Assembly: GCA_922989275.2 (NCBI GenBank)
Contig: OV277867.1
Coordinates: 37,688,070-37,752,069, forward strand
Direction: 5' to 3'
DNA length: 64,000 nucleotides
Source: Gari tellinella
Taxonomy: Eukaryota; Mollusca; Bivalvia; Cardiida; Psammobiidae
In this document: one piece after another, positions 1 through 10,835 of the stretch
Position numbering within the stretch: position 1 is the stretch's first letter
Layout: every line of letters starts with the position of its first letter
Notes under the pieces: model-generated
Seen by the model: only the letters and a program-made list of their open reading frames with translations
Database searches by the model: none
What the model was told of the DNA's origin: nothing
Made by a program: the position numbers and the translations under genes

Positions 1-144
1 AATAGGTTAAATGCTTTGGAATGCAACTAAATATAAACTTTCTAAACAAACATACATGTTTCCAAGAGGAAGCATTCACTGTTACACTATCAACAGTTAA
101 AGTGACGTTGTTCAAGAATATTTTGTCTGAGCCATGTTCACCGT

Positions 145-447
145 CTACAACGCCAGTCCAGATTCTGTCATCCTCCTAGATTCCTCTATCCGTCCATATA
201 GCTTGGTCTGTACATGTATCGACTCTGGCCACATATGCTTCTTTTTCTCGTCCAGTTGTGGGCACCTCTGCAGTATATGCCAAGTCGTTTGCTGTTCAAG
301 GCCACAGGTACACAAGGGGATGGGGCTATCTTCATCTTGGTAAAGATATGTGACACAAGCCTGTTGTGTCCAGTGTGGATCCTTATTATAGCCACTTATT
401 CCCTTCTGTCTCTGAGCCACGTTGAAACGTAATTGGAAGTTGCCCAC
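145..447 (-). pseudogene. C-terminal remnant of a LINE-type reverse transcriptase
   Basis: The minus-strand frame of about 100 codons ends in a C-x-C-G ... H-I-L-x-x-C cluster followed by a W-P and a short tail. This matches the zinc-finger-like C-terminus found after the RT or RNase H part of some animal non-LTR retrotransposons, and the stop lies where such proteins normally end. Just upstream the reading frame meets stops, so only the last part survives. No catalytic RT motif is present. A host gene is unlikely because nothing else coding adjoins it. The family call rests on motif recall, not alignment. Confidence 0.6.
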
Positions 448-1105
448 CCAATATTACTTTCAAACAGTTCTGGATGCAGGTCCAATGAGTATATCCTAAC
501 CAAATAAAGGTCTACCTATACACTTACCCTTACGGAGAAAGGGCTTATGAATCACTGGGACAAGAGCAAATGATTTGACTGTCCCGTAGATCTGGACACT
601 TGCCAACCGCTGAGGTGTTCGACGAAACTTTTCGTATTGATTGCTTGGCTCTAATGCCAAACCAAACAACAAGACATTCTCTTAAATGAAGAAACCAATG
701 AAGATCAAGACAATCAAGAAGATTGAATTCGTTAACATAGATAATTATTCAGTGAGTTGACTGTAGCCGAAAAAAAATCGTGAAATCGACGTTAGAAACT
801 TCTAGTTTCATATGAGCTGACCCCGTTCCTTTGGCACCATTCAATCTAGATGGTAACATGAAGAAAACTACAAAATCCGCAATATTGTATAGGTTTGAAG
901 GAAAGGTGGAAATAAAGCAGCTTGACAAAAAAGAACACCCAGGGCTTTAGTCATTGAATTGATGTTGTTTAGGACGATATGCACCAAAAGGTCTGATTGT
1001 AACACATTTGGTGATGTTTCTAAGAAAGTTGCATCAGTAGTTTTAGGCCTGGCATTCAAATACACAGCTCTGGTTGGGGATAACTACCAGTATAAATAAA
1101 AATCT
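448..1105. other. No recognisable gene
   Basis: AT-rich sequence with only short chance frames. It may include decayed upstream parts of the two neighbouring pseudogenes, but I see no motif that supports this. Confidence 0.5.
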
Positions 1106-1109
1106 ATCA

Positions 1110-2166
1110 AGTCCGGAGAAAGGACGAGACACGGGCATGTAGAGATGCAGGAAATAAGAAACCAGACAACTAAACGCCCATGTCAAGGCAAATAACAAAG
1201 TTACCTTTAAATCCTGTCAACAAGGTCAACAATATCATTGCGGAATTCGTTGTAAGAGAATTGACTGATCAGTTTGAAAATTAATTACCAGATGATATGA
1301 CTGTATTTAACGGTGGCGGTTTCAAAGACACAGATAAAGCAGTAAAAGTACTGAGAAATACTTGTGAAAGTGTAGAAGAACTACGGTCTGACCATAAGGA
1401 GGCAAACTCTAGAATGATTCCAAATATTCGTCGTGAGAGAGCTCCATGTTACAAATATTGTTCTGTGGATTCCGAAGTGGCAGAATTTTGTCACAGAATA
1501 GCATTGGATCAAATATTCAGACGCCAAATAAAACGTTTTATTCATATGCACGACAAAAGCATCAGACCTTGGAGAAATAGTTTCAAATGTTTGCCGGTCA
1601 TACATGCGTTGAGGGTTGTGACTCTAATAGTGCATTTTATGGAATGGGGAAGAAACGTTGGAGCACCATTGTCACGAATAGTGTCATTGCTTGAAGGACA
1701 CGGAGAAGTTGGAGAGGACAGAGTAGGCATGTCAATACGTGCGACATAATCTGTGCCACAGGCAGTGTCTGTTTATACAGCGACATGCTAGAAAAAAACA
1801 TCGACAGTGTCAGGTATGACCTGTTCTCAAAGAAAGTTTTTGTTTTTCAAGTGCGAAACCCCCGCCGACATCTGATGCACTGAATGAACATTTATGAAGA
1901 GAAATAACTACAAACGTACCAGTCTTTTATCTGGAATTCAGCCACCAAGTAATACCTCAAACTACCATCCCCAGTTAACGCTAGTAAGGGCATCGTTGGA
2001 AATAATCACCTTGTTCTGATTAAAATGACAAAATACATTCTACAATAATTGGTTTCAAAAGATGCGCATGCAAAAGGTATTGCTCATCGAGGCGATGCAA
2101 ATGCCAAAAAGAAAATCTGCAGCCCACTGACGCATGTGCTTGCGATGACGATATATGTGACAACCG
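1110..2166 (+). pseudogene. Decayed transposon-associated gene with FEN/XPG-like motifs and a Cys-rich tail
   Basis: Several frames together match a protein type that is common in mollusc, cnidarian and fish genomes and has no settled name. In order I read: a stretch ending L-T-D-Q-F-E (near 1261); G-G-G-F-K-D (ATG frame at 1297); H-K-E-A-N-S-R-M, the family's H-E-E-A-D-T-R-M motif; C-L-P-V-I-H-A-L; then, after a one-base frameshift near 1612, G-C-D-S-N-S-A-F-Y-G-M-G-K-K; P-P-P-T-S-D-A-L-N-E-H near 1860-1895; and a Cys cluster C-K-C ... C-A-C ... C-D-N at 2093-2166. The expected S-P-D-T-D-V segment near 1465 is scrambled. In-frame stops at 1282 and near 1896 also break it. The order EAxxR, PDTDV, GCD...GxGKK resembles FEN1/XPG nucleases; that link is my inference. 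It is clearly dead. Confidence 0.6.
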
Positions 2167-2169
2167 GGT

Positions 2170-3085
2170 TGGTTATGCTCATATAGATAGTGAAGGAGAC
2201 GATCAGTAGGCTATGAAATATGCGACAAAACATTCAAGCCATTATGATGGAATTCGAAGCATAGAAATTACCCAATGACCGACCGGCAGAGTGGCACATT
2301 TCCATCAAACCGGACACTTACACATTGTAATTCACACCATACACACTAGTTGCGATAGCACTGAACTACTGTAAAATTAAAAAATAAACACCAACAATTA
2401 TTCATTAACGTACGTCAGTTTGAGTCAGTCAGACGAAAATGAAATGTCGTTCGATTCAGATGAACACCATAGTAAAAAGAAAGGTACACTAGCCTACATG
2501 TTACATGTGAGCGACATGGCTATAAGATACATGTTTGAATGATATTAACAATAATTATGTAGCTATTATGTAGCTAACAGTGATAACTTTTAGCAGATGC
2601 CAAACTTTAAAAAGATAACTAATACTCAACTACTCTGATACATATGCTGCTGATTTGCCTTCTAACCAACTCTCTCAAAGCACAATGTTCATCTGCGTGA
2701 CCATATTTTGAAAATAATACGAAAACGGCAAAAAAAAGCCTAACGTTATGCAGTTGAATTTAATCATGCAAACTCGAAATAGTTAATGTGAGTAATGATT
2801 CAACTGGCGTTACGATACACTAAAATTATATATGACGGTTCTGTGTAGATCTATTAAAATATTTATATGATATTTGGCAATTTATATATTCAACTTAAAC
2901 AAAGGGGAGCCTGCTCAAGCAAACGAGACATCGCAGACGATGCGAATACCCTCGCTCAGTTTATTTATACTTACGATGGCATTTTAAAAGGGGTGATTTC
3001 TGTGAATATGTGTGTGAAGTTTCGTGGTAAAGGTAATATACTCAAGAAAAAATGAGTTACATACATATGCACATACACACATTTT
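2170..3085. other. AT-rich stretch without recognisable gene
   Basis: Only short frames. I see no repeat, hairpin or coding motif I can name until the GGTCA array begins. Confidence 0.5.
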
Positions 3086-3089
3086 GGAA

Positions 3090-3690
3090 TTGAGTTCAAA
3101 TGTCAAGGTCAAAGTCACAGTTACCTTAAAGTAGTACTCAACACCCCGCCATCTCATTATGTATTAATAAACGAAATTTGCTATTCCTTGCTGATACGGT
3201 ACAAAATATATAATCCAGACAAGCTTTTTAAAAAGAATTGAGGTCAACGGTCAAGGTTAAGGTCACAGTAAACTAAAAGTAGTGCATGACACTCCACAAT
3301 CCCAAAGCGTACTCACACAACAAATTTGCTATTCCTAGCTGATGTGGTAATGGAAATATACTCAGGACAAAAAAGGTTACATATATACAAGAATACACAA
3401 ATTTTACAATTGAGGTCAAAGGTCAAGGTCAATGTCACAGTGACCTTAAAGTAGTACGAGACACTCCGACTACTCATGATGTTCTTACACACAAGATTAA
3501 CTATTCCTAGCTAATACGGTACAGAAGATATGTCCCTGACAAGCTTTTTTTAAAAAATTGAGGTCAAAGGTCAAGGTCAAGGTCACAGTGACCTAAATTT
3601 AGTACGTGACACTCCGCCATCCAAAGATGTACTCACACAACAAATTTGGTGTCCCTAGCTAAAGTGGTAATTGAAATATACAAGTAGTGT
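3090..3690 (+). repeat. Tandem repeat rich in GGTCA half-sites
   Basis: About four degenerate units, spaced alternately near 147-150 and 172 bp, each hold runs of AGGTCA/GGTCAAGGTCA followed by a TGACCT-like inverted half-site, then a 'gtactcacacaacaaattt... ctagctgat' segment. The fourth unit has AGGTCAAAGGTCA at 3561-3573 and AGGTCACAGTGACCT at 3580-3594. Dispersed repeats of this style are common in bivalves. A diverged relative lies at 7080-7320. Confidence 0.75.
3580..3594. promoter_or_regulatory. Perfect estrogen-response-element-type palindrome
   Basis: AGGTCACAGTGACCT is two AGGTCA half-sites inverted with a 3-bp CAG spacer, the textbook consensus for steroid-receptor dimers. Eighteen bases upstream is a direct repeat with 1-bp spacing (3561-3573), the layout used by RXR/HNF4-type receptors. 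Both lie inside a tandem repeat with no gene nearby, so function is unproven. Confidence 0.45.
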
Positions 3691-3699
3691 TAAAATGCA

Positions 3700-5373
3700 A
3701 TATAATTGTGGCGAAAATTGAATAATTGAAGGTCAGAGTTATCGCCCTTGTAAAAATGTCCCTGACCACTTTCAGCCTTGGCATCCGGCCTTTCCAAACT
3801 CGGGAAGGTCTATACTATTCAAATATACCATTAGAAATTTTCTGCATCTCCGCTTGCAAATCATTGTTAATTAAGGGTCTTTTGAGAGTTGGCGCCCTCA
3901 CTAAATCATAAACCATGTTAATGGTCGTAAAAATACTGACACATAATATTTATTTCTATGGCAAAAAATGATTTATCTGAAAATTTGTCTTTGTCTAGAC
4001 AAAAACGTTAAGGTTGTAATTTAGACTTATTTCAGGTACATATGTAATAACGACTACCGTAATATATCACTTGTACTATGGCTTTAAAAACACTAAATGC
4101 TGATAAAATAGGATCAGTTTGCAGCAAGATGATAAGTAAAGAACAAACCTTCATAAATTTTATATATGTTAAAAGACGCTGTCTGAATTAGACGTCGGGA
4201 ACTAGACCTAGTTTCCGGTAGTTCTATTATAGAGAAGTTTTATCGCAAAAACCACATAATCATCATTGTCAGAATTTAAACCCTTAACTGTCGATGTGTT
4301 GTGCTTATTATAATGGCAATTTTTGTTAACTTCATGTAGCTCGATGTATGTACCTCGCCTCTAGACACATTGATCTATGTGTGAAGGGGTTTGGATTATG
4401 ATCAGCATCCAAACTTTTTGGAAAATGTCAGCTCACACGGACATATCAAGTGAAGTTGGTATGTAAAACAGACTCTAAGGTTTAGAAATCCTGTACTGAT
4501 TACAAGGATGTAAAAGAAGAACTTAAGTGAAAACTTTGATGAAATCGCATGCGCGTCTGAGTCCTTGTGTGGTTAAAACTTATAATTGGCCAATAAAGTA
4601 TTTATTTTCAATACGATTTGTGACGAAAGCTAGATAATATCAATACAAAAGGCAACTATCCTAAAACTAGAGAGTACATATACTCTATTTTTGCCATTAC
4701 ATATATATCATCCGCTTAACATTATGGAATTTGTTTCTCAACTTGTGTATTTTTTGGTATTATAAATCAACCATCATCGATAAAACATCGATTTAACCTC
4801 TCTATTAAGATCACTGATGCTAAAAAATTGTTGCAACGGCAGGTGCCCACGGAAGGCAATGAAATGGTAAAGAATCTTTCTGTTTTACTGTCATATTGCT
4901 TAAGCAGTCGCCTGTCGTGAATACCTAATAATTTAAACAATTCAGTGGACGTAGTAGAGAACTTTCTCTTACTTTCGTATACCAAGTGTAATTGCATGTA
5001 TTTACTGTTTATATTTCGCAATTAATATAGAATGTTTACAATCGCTCAATTCAAATCCATTGAAAAAACAATGTCATTCAATTTGTGTAAACTCTATTTT
5101 TCGAGAGGGTTGGACTTGCAGATAAGTTTCGCAGAGGAGGATTTCCAAATGACCTCAATCGGTATATTTGCGCCCAACTGTCAAGTTGTTGACCTTAGAA
5201 CTTATTTTTTTGCTTTCAAATGTAAACAACTTCAGTAATGCGGTCATGGCTGTTCCTTATAGAATACACATTATTCGTGTTACCAACCTCTAATATGGAT
5301 TAAACATACATGCGTATTAACAAAGTGTTCATTTAATATATTAAGTAACTACAGCAAATATAGTGTAAATATA
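3700..5373. other. Mostly unique AT-rich sequence
   Basis: The first 150 bases (to about 3880) resemble the end of the GGTCA-linked dispersed repeat. The rest shows no coding motif, hairpin or repeat that I recognise. Confidence 0.4.
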
Positions 5374-5530
5374 AGAAATGAACAGATTTTTTCGGCGTTC
5401 AAACGAAATATACGACAGAAAATTATCGGCGACTGAATTTACCAGGAATCGCAAGCGCGACTCATGGTATTTGCAGATTATTTTCTGTCGTTCATTTCGC
5501 TTGGACGCGAAATAAAATCAGTTCATTTCT
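5374..5530. repeat. Long inverted repeat
   Basis: AGAAATGAAC at the left is mirrored by GTTCATTTCT at the right. Arms of about 55 bp, with several mismatches, include an ACGACAGAAAAT segment and its complement. The loop is about 40 bp. Confidence 0.7.
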
Positions 5531-5881
5531 AATTTGTTTGAAACCGAAATTACCTACGGGAGATGACCGATACGCATGCATTCGTTGAGTAACGGTTCTT
5601 GAATTTTCGGTCTTTGTTAAAGCCACGAAGTGTCGCATGAGTTGGGCGCCTTTGCCTTACAGACTTTTTTCATCGCCTTTGCTACTCAGATCTAGGGCTA
5701 AGTAGATTTTGTTTTAAACTTCACTAAATACAAAGCAAATATATCAAAATAAACAACCAGATAAGAATGCATCTGTGATGTCCGCACGTGATCAGTCCCA
5801 ACAGAGGTGATTATTAGTTTGTCTTTGTGATGTTTTTTAACATTAATCCGTTTCCTTAAGTTAATATTTATGTGTATTATT

Positions 5882-6050
5882 TAACCCTTTCGCTTTCAAT
5901 GACGCTTAAGAGCGCGTTGGCAGACATATTTCGATCCTGGTCAAACGCCGCGTAACGCGGTCATACTGCCTTATTATTTAACTTTGAAACGACATTGCAG
6001 ACAGCAACATTGAAGCAGGTGACAATGAAAAGATGAAAGGGTAAAGTGTT
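5882..6050. mobile_element. Decayed TTAA-type MITE, class I core
   Basis: Starts TTTAACCCTTTCGC and ends in GAAAGGGTAA, the CCCTTTCACTGCC-type terminus of the piggyBac-like family. The central ACGCCGCG/CGCGG palindrome is worn. Confidence 0.55.
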
Positions 6051-6073
6051 ACAAAACATTCGATAGTGATAGG

Positions 6074-6331
6074 CTAACCCATTACCGCATAGCCTGATTT
6101 AAGTTTTGAAAATAGATGACCACTTAAAGCAGGTTGAAAGTAAAGCAGAATGTGCCTTAAGGCACATTCTGCTTTGCTTTCAGCCTGCTTTAAGCTTACA
6201 TCTGCTAGTATATACATGTAGCAATTATTCCTTCTTATACTTATTCATAACGGTATAAATTGGAACCATTTTCGACAGTGAAGGAATAAATTAAAGGCGT
6301 CAAAATGAGTGTTTATGGGGTAATGGGTTAA
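6074..6331 (+). mobile_element. TTAA-type MITE, class II core (family G)
   Basis: Left end (C)TAACCCATTACC and right end GGGTAATGGGTTAA form the termini. The core is a near-perfect hairpin of about 60 bp in which AAAGCAGGTTGAAAGTAAAG is mirrored across GTGCCTTAAGGCAC. TTAA duplication and CCC-starting termini are typical of piggyBac-type elements. No protein is encoded. Confidence 0.75.
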
Positions 6332-6399
6332 TAGGCGCCTGGTACCCATTTACAAACAAATTGTTTAGACCACATTTGGTTTTCAGTCTCTTTATCACT

Positions 6400-6631
6400 T
6401 ACCATTTAGCCTGTGTCTAGTTTTGAAGACTGGTACCAACTTCAAGCAGATTGAAAGTAAAACAGAATGCGCATTTAGACGCATTTTGCTTGACTATGAG
6501 CCTGGTTTAAATTACTATCTGCTAGGAGAGAAACATATTTCATGACTGTATGAATTGACGATATTGTTTTCAATGGAGCAATAATTAAATGCGCTAAAAT
6601 GCGATTCTATCGGTGAAGAGTAAAGGATTAA
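6400..6631 (+). mobile_element. Decayed family G MITE
   Basis: Same layout as the copy just upstream, but both ends and the hairpin carry many substitutions. Two related copies in tandem suggest separate insertions. Confidence 0.55.
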
Positions 6632-7319
6632 AGTTGGGGCATGATGTTTATAGCCAGCTAGACATCGTAAGTGTATTGGATAACATTTGGCATTTATATG
6701 GGTATAAACAAAGCATGGTACAAATAAAATGAATTAGCTTTGATAAGGTCATAACGTCGAGACTACACATTTGATTCTACTATTGTTGCAAATAGAATAC
6801 AACAGCTGTCTGTCTGTTTATCTAACACGGTTGATTTGCATTGGCGTCATTCTTATCTAATACTGAATGACTACGTGATCAGACTATATAACTTGTATTA
6901 AATAGAAGTAACAGACAGCGAAGCTTGTGTAAAGCAAACACTCTATGAGACCGCGTGGATATACATATAGTTAAAGACAGATCACTACCAAATGCATCAT
7001 GACAGAAACCTGAAAGCTCCTTTAGAGTTTACCCTGAAAACCACTGCTACCTAAAAGTGTGTATCCATAGCTTGATATAGTAAATATACTTAAGACAATC
7101 TGTTTCTATAACTGAAATCAAACATTCAGATCATAGTAACCCGAATATCGTATTTGGAACTCCACCATCCAAATATTTATTAATACACACACTATGTGTT
7201 ATCCTTAGCTGATTTGGTATTATGAAATATGCTTCGGAAATGTTTTGTTAGAATTAAGGTCAGAGGTAAGTGTTGCAGTAATCTGAGCATGTTACGAGAC
7301 ATTCCACCATCCCACAATA
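6632..7319. repeat. Unique sequence followed by a diverged GGTCA-type repeat
   Basis: The left part shows nothing recognisable. From about 7080 the sequence resembles the unit at 3090-3690 ('tggtat', 'attaaggtcagaggt', 'gacattccaccatcc') at low similarity. Confidence 0.4.
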
Positions 7320-7658
7320 TACAGTGAAACCCCTCTAAACCGGACATGTGTGGGGACAACATAAATGTTCGGTTTAAAGGGATTTCAGGTTTAGAGCGGT
7401 TTTAACTTGTTTCTAGTATGGCAGATGGCTGACCACTTAAAGCATTCTGCTTTACTTTCAACCTGCTTTAAGCTATCATCTGCTGGAATGTACAAACTAT
7501 TTTTCTTCAGTGTAAGAAAAACCCCAAACGTAATGAGGCGTGTTGGTGGTGTAATGGGTAAAAATAAAAAAAAAGATTGGAAACGGGACAAAAGCTTTTG
7601 TCCGGTTTAGAGAGGATTCCGGTAGACAGAGGTTCCGGTTTAGAGGGGTTTCACTGCA
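7320..7658 (-). mobile_element. Pogo/Tigger-like MITE carrying a captured family G core
   Basis: Termini are CAGTGAAACCCCTCTAAACC and its complement, flanked by TA on the left and CA (mutated TA) on the right. This terminus style is known from pogo/Tigger elements. The inside (7391-7560) holds a piece of the class II hairpin family, inverted and missing its CCCATTACC end. The same fused layout recurs at 39168-39505. Confidence 0.8.
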
Positions 7659-8012
7659 CTCACATACAAACTTATCTGTTCCTGTCCAGACAAATCAAAT
7701 ATAAGGTACTGTAACACCTTTCTAGTATAACTACTAGAAATAGGCGAATTGATTGTTTAAAAGACCGGTAACAGCTTAAGGAAGGATATTCATGTTATAG
7801 TGTCACATTGCTTTAAGCAATCACCTGTTTTAAACAACTTATAATTAACGCAAAGTGGTTGTAGTAGAAAGTTTTTATCGATATTCTTGCGGGACAAAAT
7901 ATATTAGAAACAACAATCAATGAGCAATTGTCATAACCAAAGCCAAGTGCGATATTCGGGGCAATGTCAGTGAGACCTCGGGCAAATATTCCGAGTTGAA
8001 CATAATTACTGC

Positions 8013-8241
8013 TTAACCCATTTGTGCCCACGATCCCATATATGGAACATAGGCAAACAGTGTAGACTCTGATCAGACGCCGCATTATGCGGCGTCTGAT
8101 CAGAGTCTACACTGTTTGCTGCTAGGAATTTCAATGTAAAATAAAACGAAAAGGAAAATTGAGACCAGGCACCCCTTAGATAGAAAATGGACTAATCCAA
8201 TATTTAAGCATGGAATAATCTACTGGGCACAAATAGGTTAA
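8013..8241 (+). mobile_element. TTAA-type MITE, class I core (family I)
   Basis: Starts TTAACCCATTTGTGCCCA and ends GGGCACAAATAGGTTAA. The core at about 8051-8120 reads GGCAAACAGTGTAGACTCTG, then GACGCCGCATTATGCGGCGT and its mirror. TTAA on both sides fits piggyBac-type insertion. Confidence 0.75.
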
Positions 8242-8346
8242 CCTATTGAGCCGTAGTGCCGTGTTCTTTAAAACACAGTGCTATTGTGAACCCATGTCAA
8301 CTCTTTTGGTCTTCATTGTTATTTTTTTTTCTGTTGTTTTTGGTGT

Positions 8347-8564
8347 TTAATCTATTTGCACCCAGTGGATACTTCCATATCTTATATATTTGATAAGTTC
8401 ATTATTTAGCTAAGGGGTTCATTAGTTTTCATTTGAGTCTTTTTTATTTTGAAATTCCTATTAGCAAACAGTGTAGACTCTGATCAGACGCCGTATTATT
8501 CGGCGTCTGATCAACACTGCTTGTGTATTTCCCATATATGGGATCCTGGGAATAAATGGGTTAA
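8347..8564 (-). mobile_element. TTAA-type MITE (family I)
   Basis: Opposite orientation to the copy at 8013: TTAATCTATTTGCACCC on the left, AATAAATGGGTTAA on the right, with the GCAAACAGTGTAGACTCTG core and a partly deleted right arm. Confidence 0.7.
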
Positions 8565-8913
8565 TTAGCGAAGAACAAACTGTTTGCTATTCAGGAACAA
8601 CCTATTCAAATTATGCTAAGCGTTCTCATTTCAAACTCTTGGAGCTTTCTACATATCATAAAATTGCGTTTATGTTTATTTTAGTTTAAATAGGTAAGAA
8701 TAACGTGTTCTCCAGAGTACAATCTACACGTACATCTGCTATTATAGAAACGCTTCTGACTAGCATTTACATGAAATTTTATTGTTTTTTTTTGCTATTT
8801 CATAATATATCATTTCGCATATAAATTTATGTTTATTCTTATATTGGATTGCTTTCTCGAGAATGTATTCCTCCCGGTTTCCATTTGACGTTTAAATCAG
8901 CACACTATGTAAG

Positions 8914-9112
8914 TTAACCTATGTGTGCCCGTGTTCCTATATATGGGCCATAGGCAAACAGTGTAAAATTTGATCAGAGCCCACACTGTTTACTGATATG
9001 AATTTCAATTAAAAAAAACGAGTATGATTTTTTTGGACCTGGCACCCCTTCGGTCAAAATGGACAAATCTAATAAAAATCATGGAAGAAACTTTAGGTCA
9101 CAAATGGGTTAA
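8914..9112 (+). mobile_element. TTAA-type MITE (family I), shortened core
   Basis: TTAACCTATGTGTGCCCG ... CACAAATGGGTTAA. The GACGCCG centre of the core is missing, leaving only the outer arms. Confidence 0.7.
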
Positions 9113-9580
9113 AGTATTGTCGTCTGCAAAATATGTCGTCTACAACAATTCTCAGAGTTGTTTCATCTTTAATTCATTCAATATATAAACATGGACGAAT
9201 CCGGATTCCAATTAAAATTTATTCTATTTGTGTCTATTTAGCGTTGTTTTCTGCAATTTCATGTAATATGACCAACCATGCATGTCCTGATCAGAGGGCC
9301 CCTTAATTAACCATCTGACCAGGGTCTGGACTGTTTCCTTTTAACATGTGTAATATTTACATATATACTGTCTGTAAATGACGAGTATACTAGTCTCTAG
9401 AGGAATATGTTTATGTCATTTTTGTTTCAGGATATAGTATCCCAAAATAAAATAGTAAAATAATTTGAAATCAGACAAGACGCCGATGTGCATTATGTCT
9501 TCTCCAAGAATAACAGTTCGTGTATAAAACAATGGTATACATTTTATTGCTTTACGCTCTCAGTAGACTACTCAGACAGA
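9113..9580. other. No gene; worn hairpin fragment
   Basis: Apart from a weak 'gatcagagggcccc' core-like fragment near 9290-9335, nothing recognisable. Confidence 0.4.
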
Positions 9581-9830
9581 TACAGTGGAGAAAACGTTAT
9601 TCTTTCGCAATAAACGCGTTTACTCTAAATCTATTACTTCAATTGCAAACAGTTTGGAGCCAGATCGGACGCCGGGTAACCCGGTGTCTGATCAGGCTCC
9701 AAACTGTTTGCCAATCAGATCAACATGAATAGTCAAAATTGTCGATAAGTTGTCCTTTTCTGCGTTTTAGTGCAATGCGTTTGCGTACGTTTGCGTTTAA
9801 ACGGGAAAAAATAACAGATTCTTCACTGTA
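9581..9830 (+). mobile_element. TA-type MITE, class I core (family A)
   Basis: First full copy of the window's most frequent element: 250 bp, TA + CAGTGGAGAA ... TTCACTG + TA. Inside the left end follow ATTCTTTC, then AATAAACGCGTTTAC, the palindromic core CAAACAGTTTGGAGCC/GGCTCCAAACTGTTTG, and a right side with TTTGCGTACGTTTGCG. CAGT termini with a TA duplication are typical of Tc1/mariner-type transposons. It encodes no transposase. Confidence 0.85.
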
Positions 9831-10026
9831 TGAACATCATAATTATAATGTCGAAGGTAGTACCCACATAGTTTCCCTACAGAGTAATGCATGCTATTTC
9901 CAATTACATGTAATTGAAAAGTTGAAAATGTGCTCTATACTAACATTTTCTAAAAGAAAATTACTTACATGTTGTACAGTAGGATTGGCATGGGATATTA
10001 CAATATTTCGGTCCGTCTAAAGTCCC

Positions 10027-10327
10027 CAAACCTCCCCAAATGACTTTAAAAACAAGTTTTTCATATTCTAGCATAGAATGGGTTATCTAGCATCCTCCCC
10101 AAATGACTTTAAAAACTAGTTTTTCATATTCTAGCATAGAATGGGTTATCTAGCATCCTCCCCAAATGACTTTAAAAACAAGATTTTCATATTCTAGCAT
10201 AGAATGGGTTATCTAGCATCCTCCCCTAATGACTTTAAAAACAAGTTTTTCATATTCTAGCATAGAATGGGTTATCTAGCATCCTCCCCAAATGACTTTA
10301 AAAACAAGTTTTTCATATTCTAGCATA
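10027..10327 (+). repeat. 63-bp tandem array, about 5 units
   Basis: Units of CCTCCCCAAATGACTTT ... TTCATATTCTAGCAT ... GGGTTATCTAG differ by only a base or two, so the expansion is recent. The unit starts with the CCTCCCC motif of the surrounding element's terminus. Confidence 0.9.
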
Positions 10328-10412
10328 TGGTAACTTAAAGCAGGCTGAAAGTGAAGCAGACTGCGTCTGAAGGCGCACCCTGCTTTACTTACCACCTGCT
10401 TTAAGTGGATAC
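10327..10412. repeat. Class II hairpin core
   Basis: AAAGCAGGCTGAAAGTGAAG is mirrored by CTTACCACCTGCTTTAAG across a GCGTCTGAAGGCGC centre. Confidence 0.7.
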
Positions 10413-10639
10413 CTGTCTTTAAAACCAGAAACAGGCTATTGGATGATGAATTAATATTTAGTTGTAACTGTACATGGGTATAATATTTAAGTAGTTTGGG
10501 TTGTTTTCTAAGTGAATTGGAGACGTTTGGAGTAGTTAGGGGAGGTTTGGATCTTAAGACCGACCCAAATATTTAACTTTAACAAAGAACATTTACCGCT
10601 GTAAAACACCTACAATAATTCATTTAGCAATGAATAAAA

Positions 10640-10835
10640 TGTGTTTCACGTGTTTATGCATTCCTACACTGCAGAAAACAGTTCCACCTTTTACAGTCAT
10701 GAATATGCAACATACCACATATTTTATATATCCTAGCAGATGGGGTAGACTGAAAGCAAAACAGAATATATATCAAGTGGTCAACTGCCTTCAAAATTAG
10801 AAGCATGCTATTGCGTAAAGGGCCAATATTTATGG
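10640..10835. mobile_element. Decayed family G MITE fragment
   Basis: 'tacagtcatgaatatgcaaca', 'cctagcagatgg', 'ctgaaagcaaaacagaat' and 'cttcaaaattagaa' appear in the family order, but no terminus is intact and the hairpin's right arm is gone. Confidence 0.45.

Larger units (their letters stand above)
10008..10565. mobile_element. Inverted-repeat element enclosing a 63-bp tandem array
   Basis: The left end GGTCCGTCTAAAGTCCCC... CAAACCTCCCC is mirrored on the right by GGGGAGGTTTGG...TTAAGACCGACC, with a candidate target duplication AATATTT at both flanks. It holds about five 63-bp tandem units and then a class II hairpin at 10327-10412. No coding frame. Confidence 0.65.

Noticed and set aside
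8051..8120. GC-rich hairpins as bacterial-type terminators
   Set aside because: The DNA is eukaryotic, the hairpins lie within MITEs, and no T tract or gene end accompanies them.
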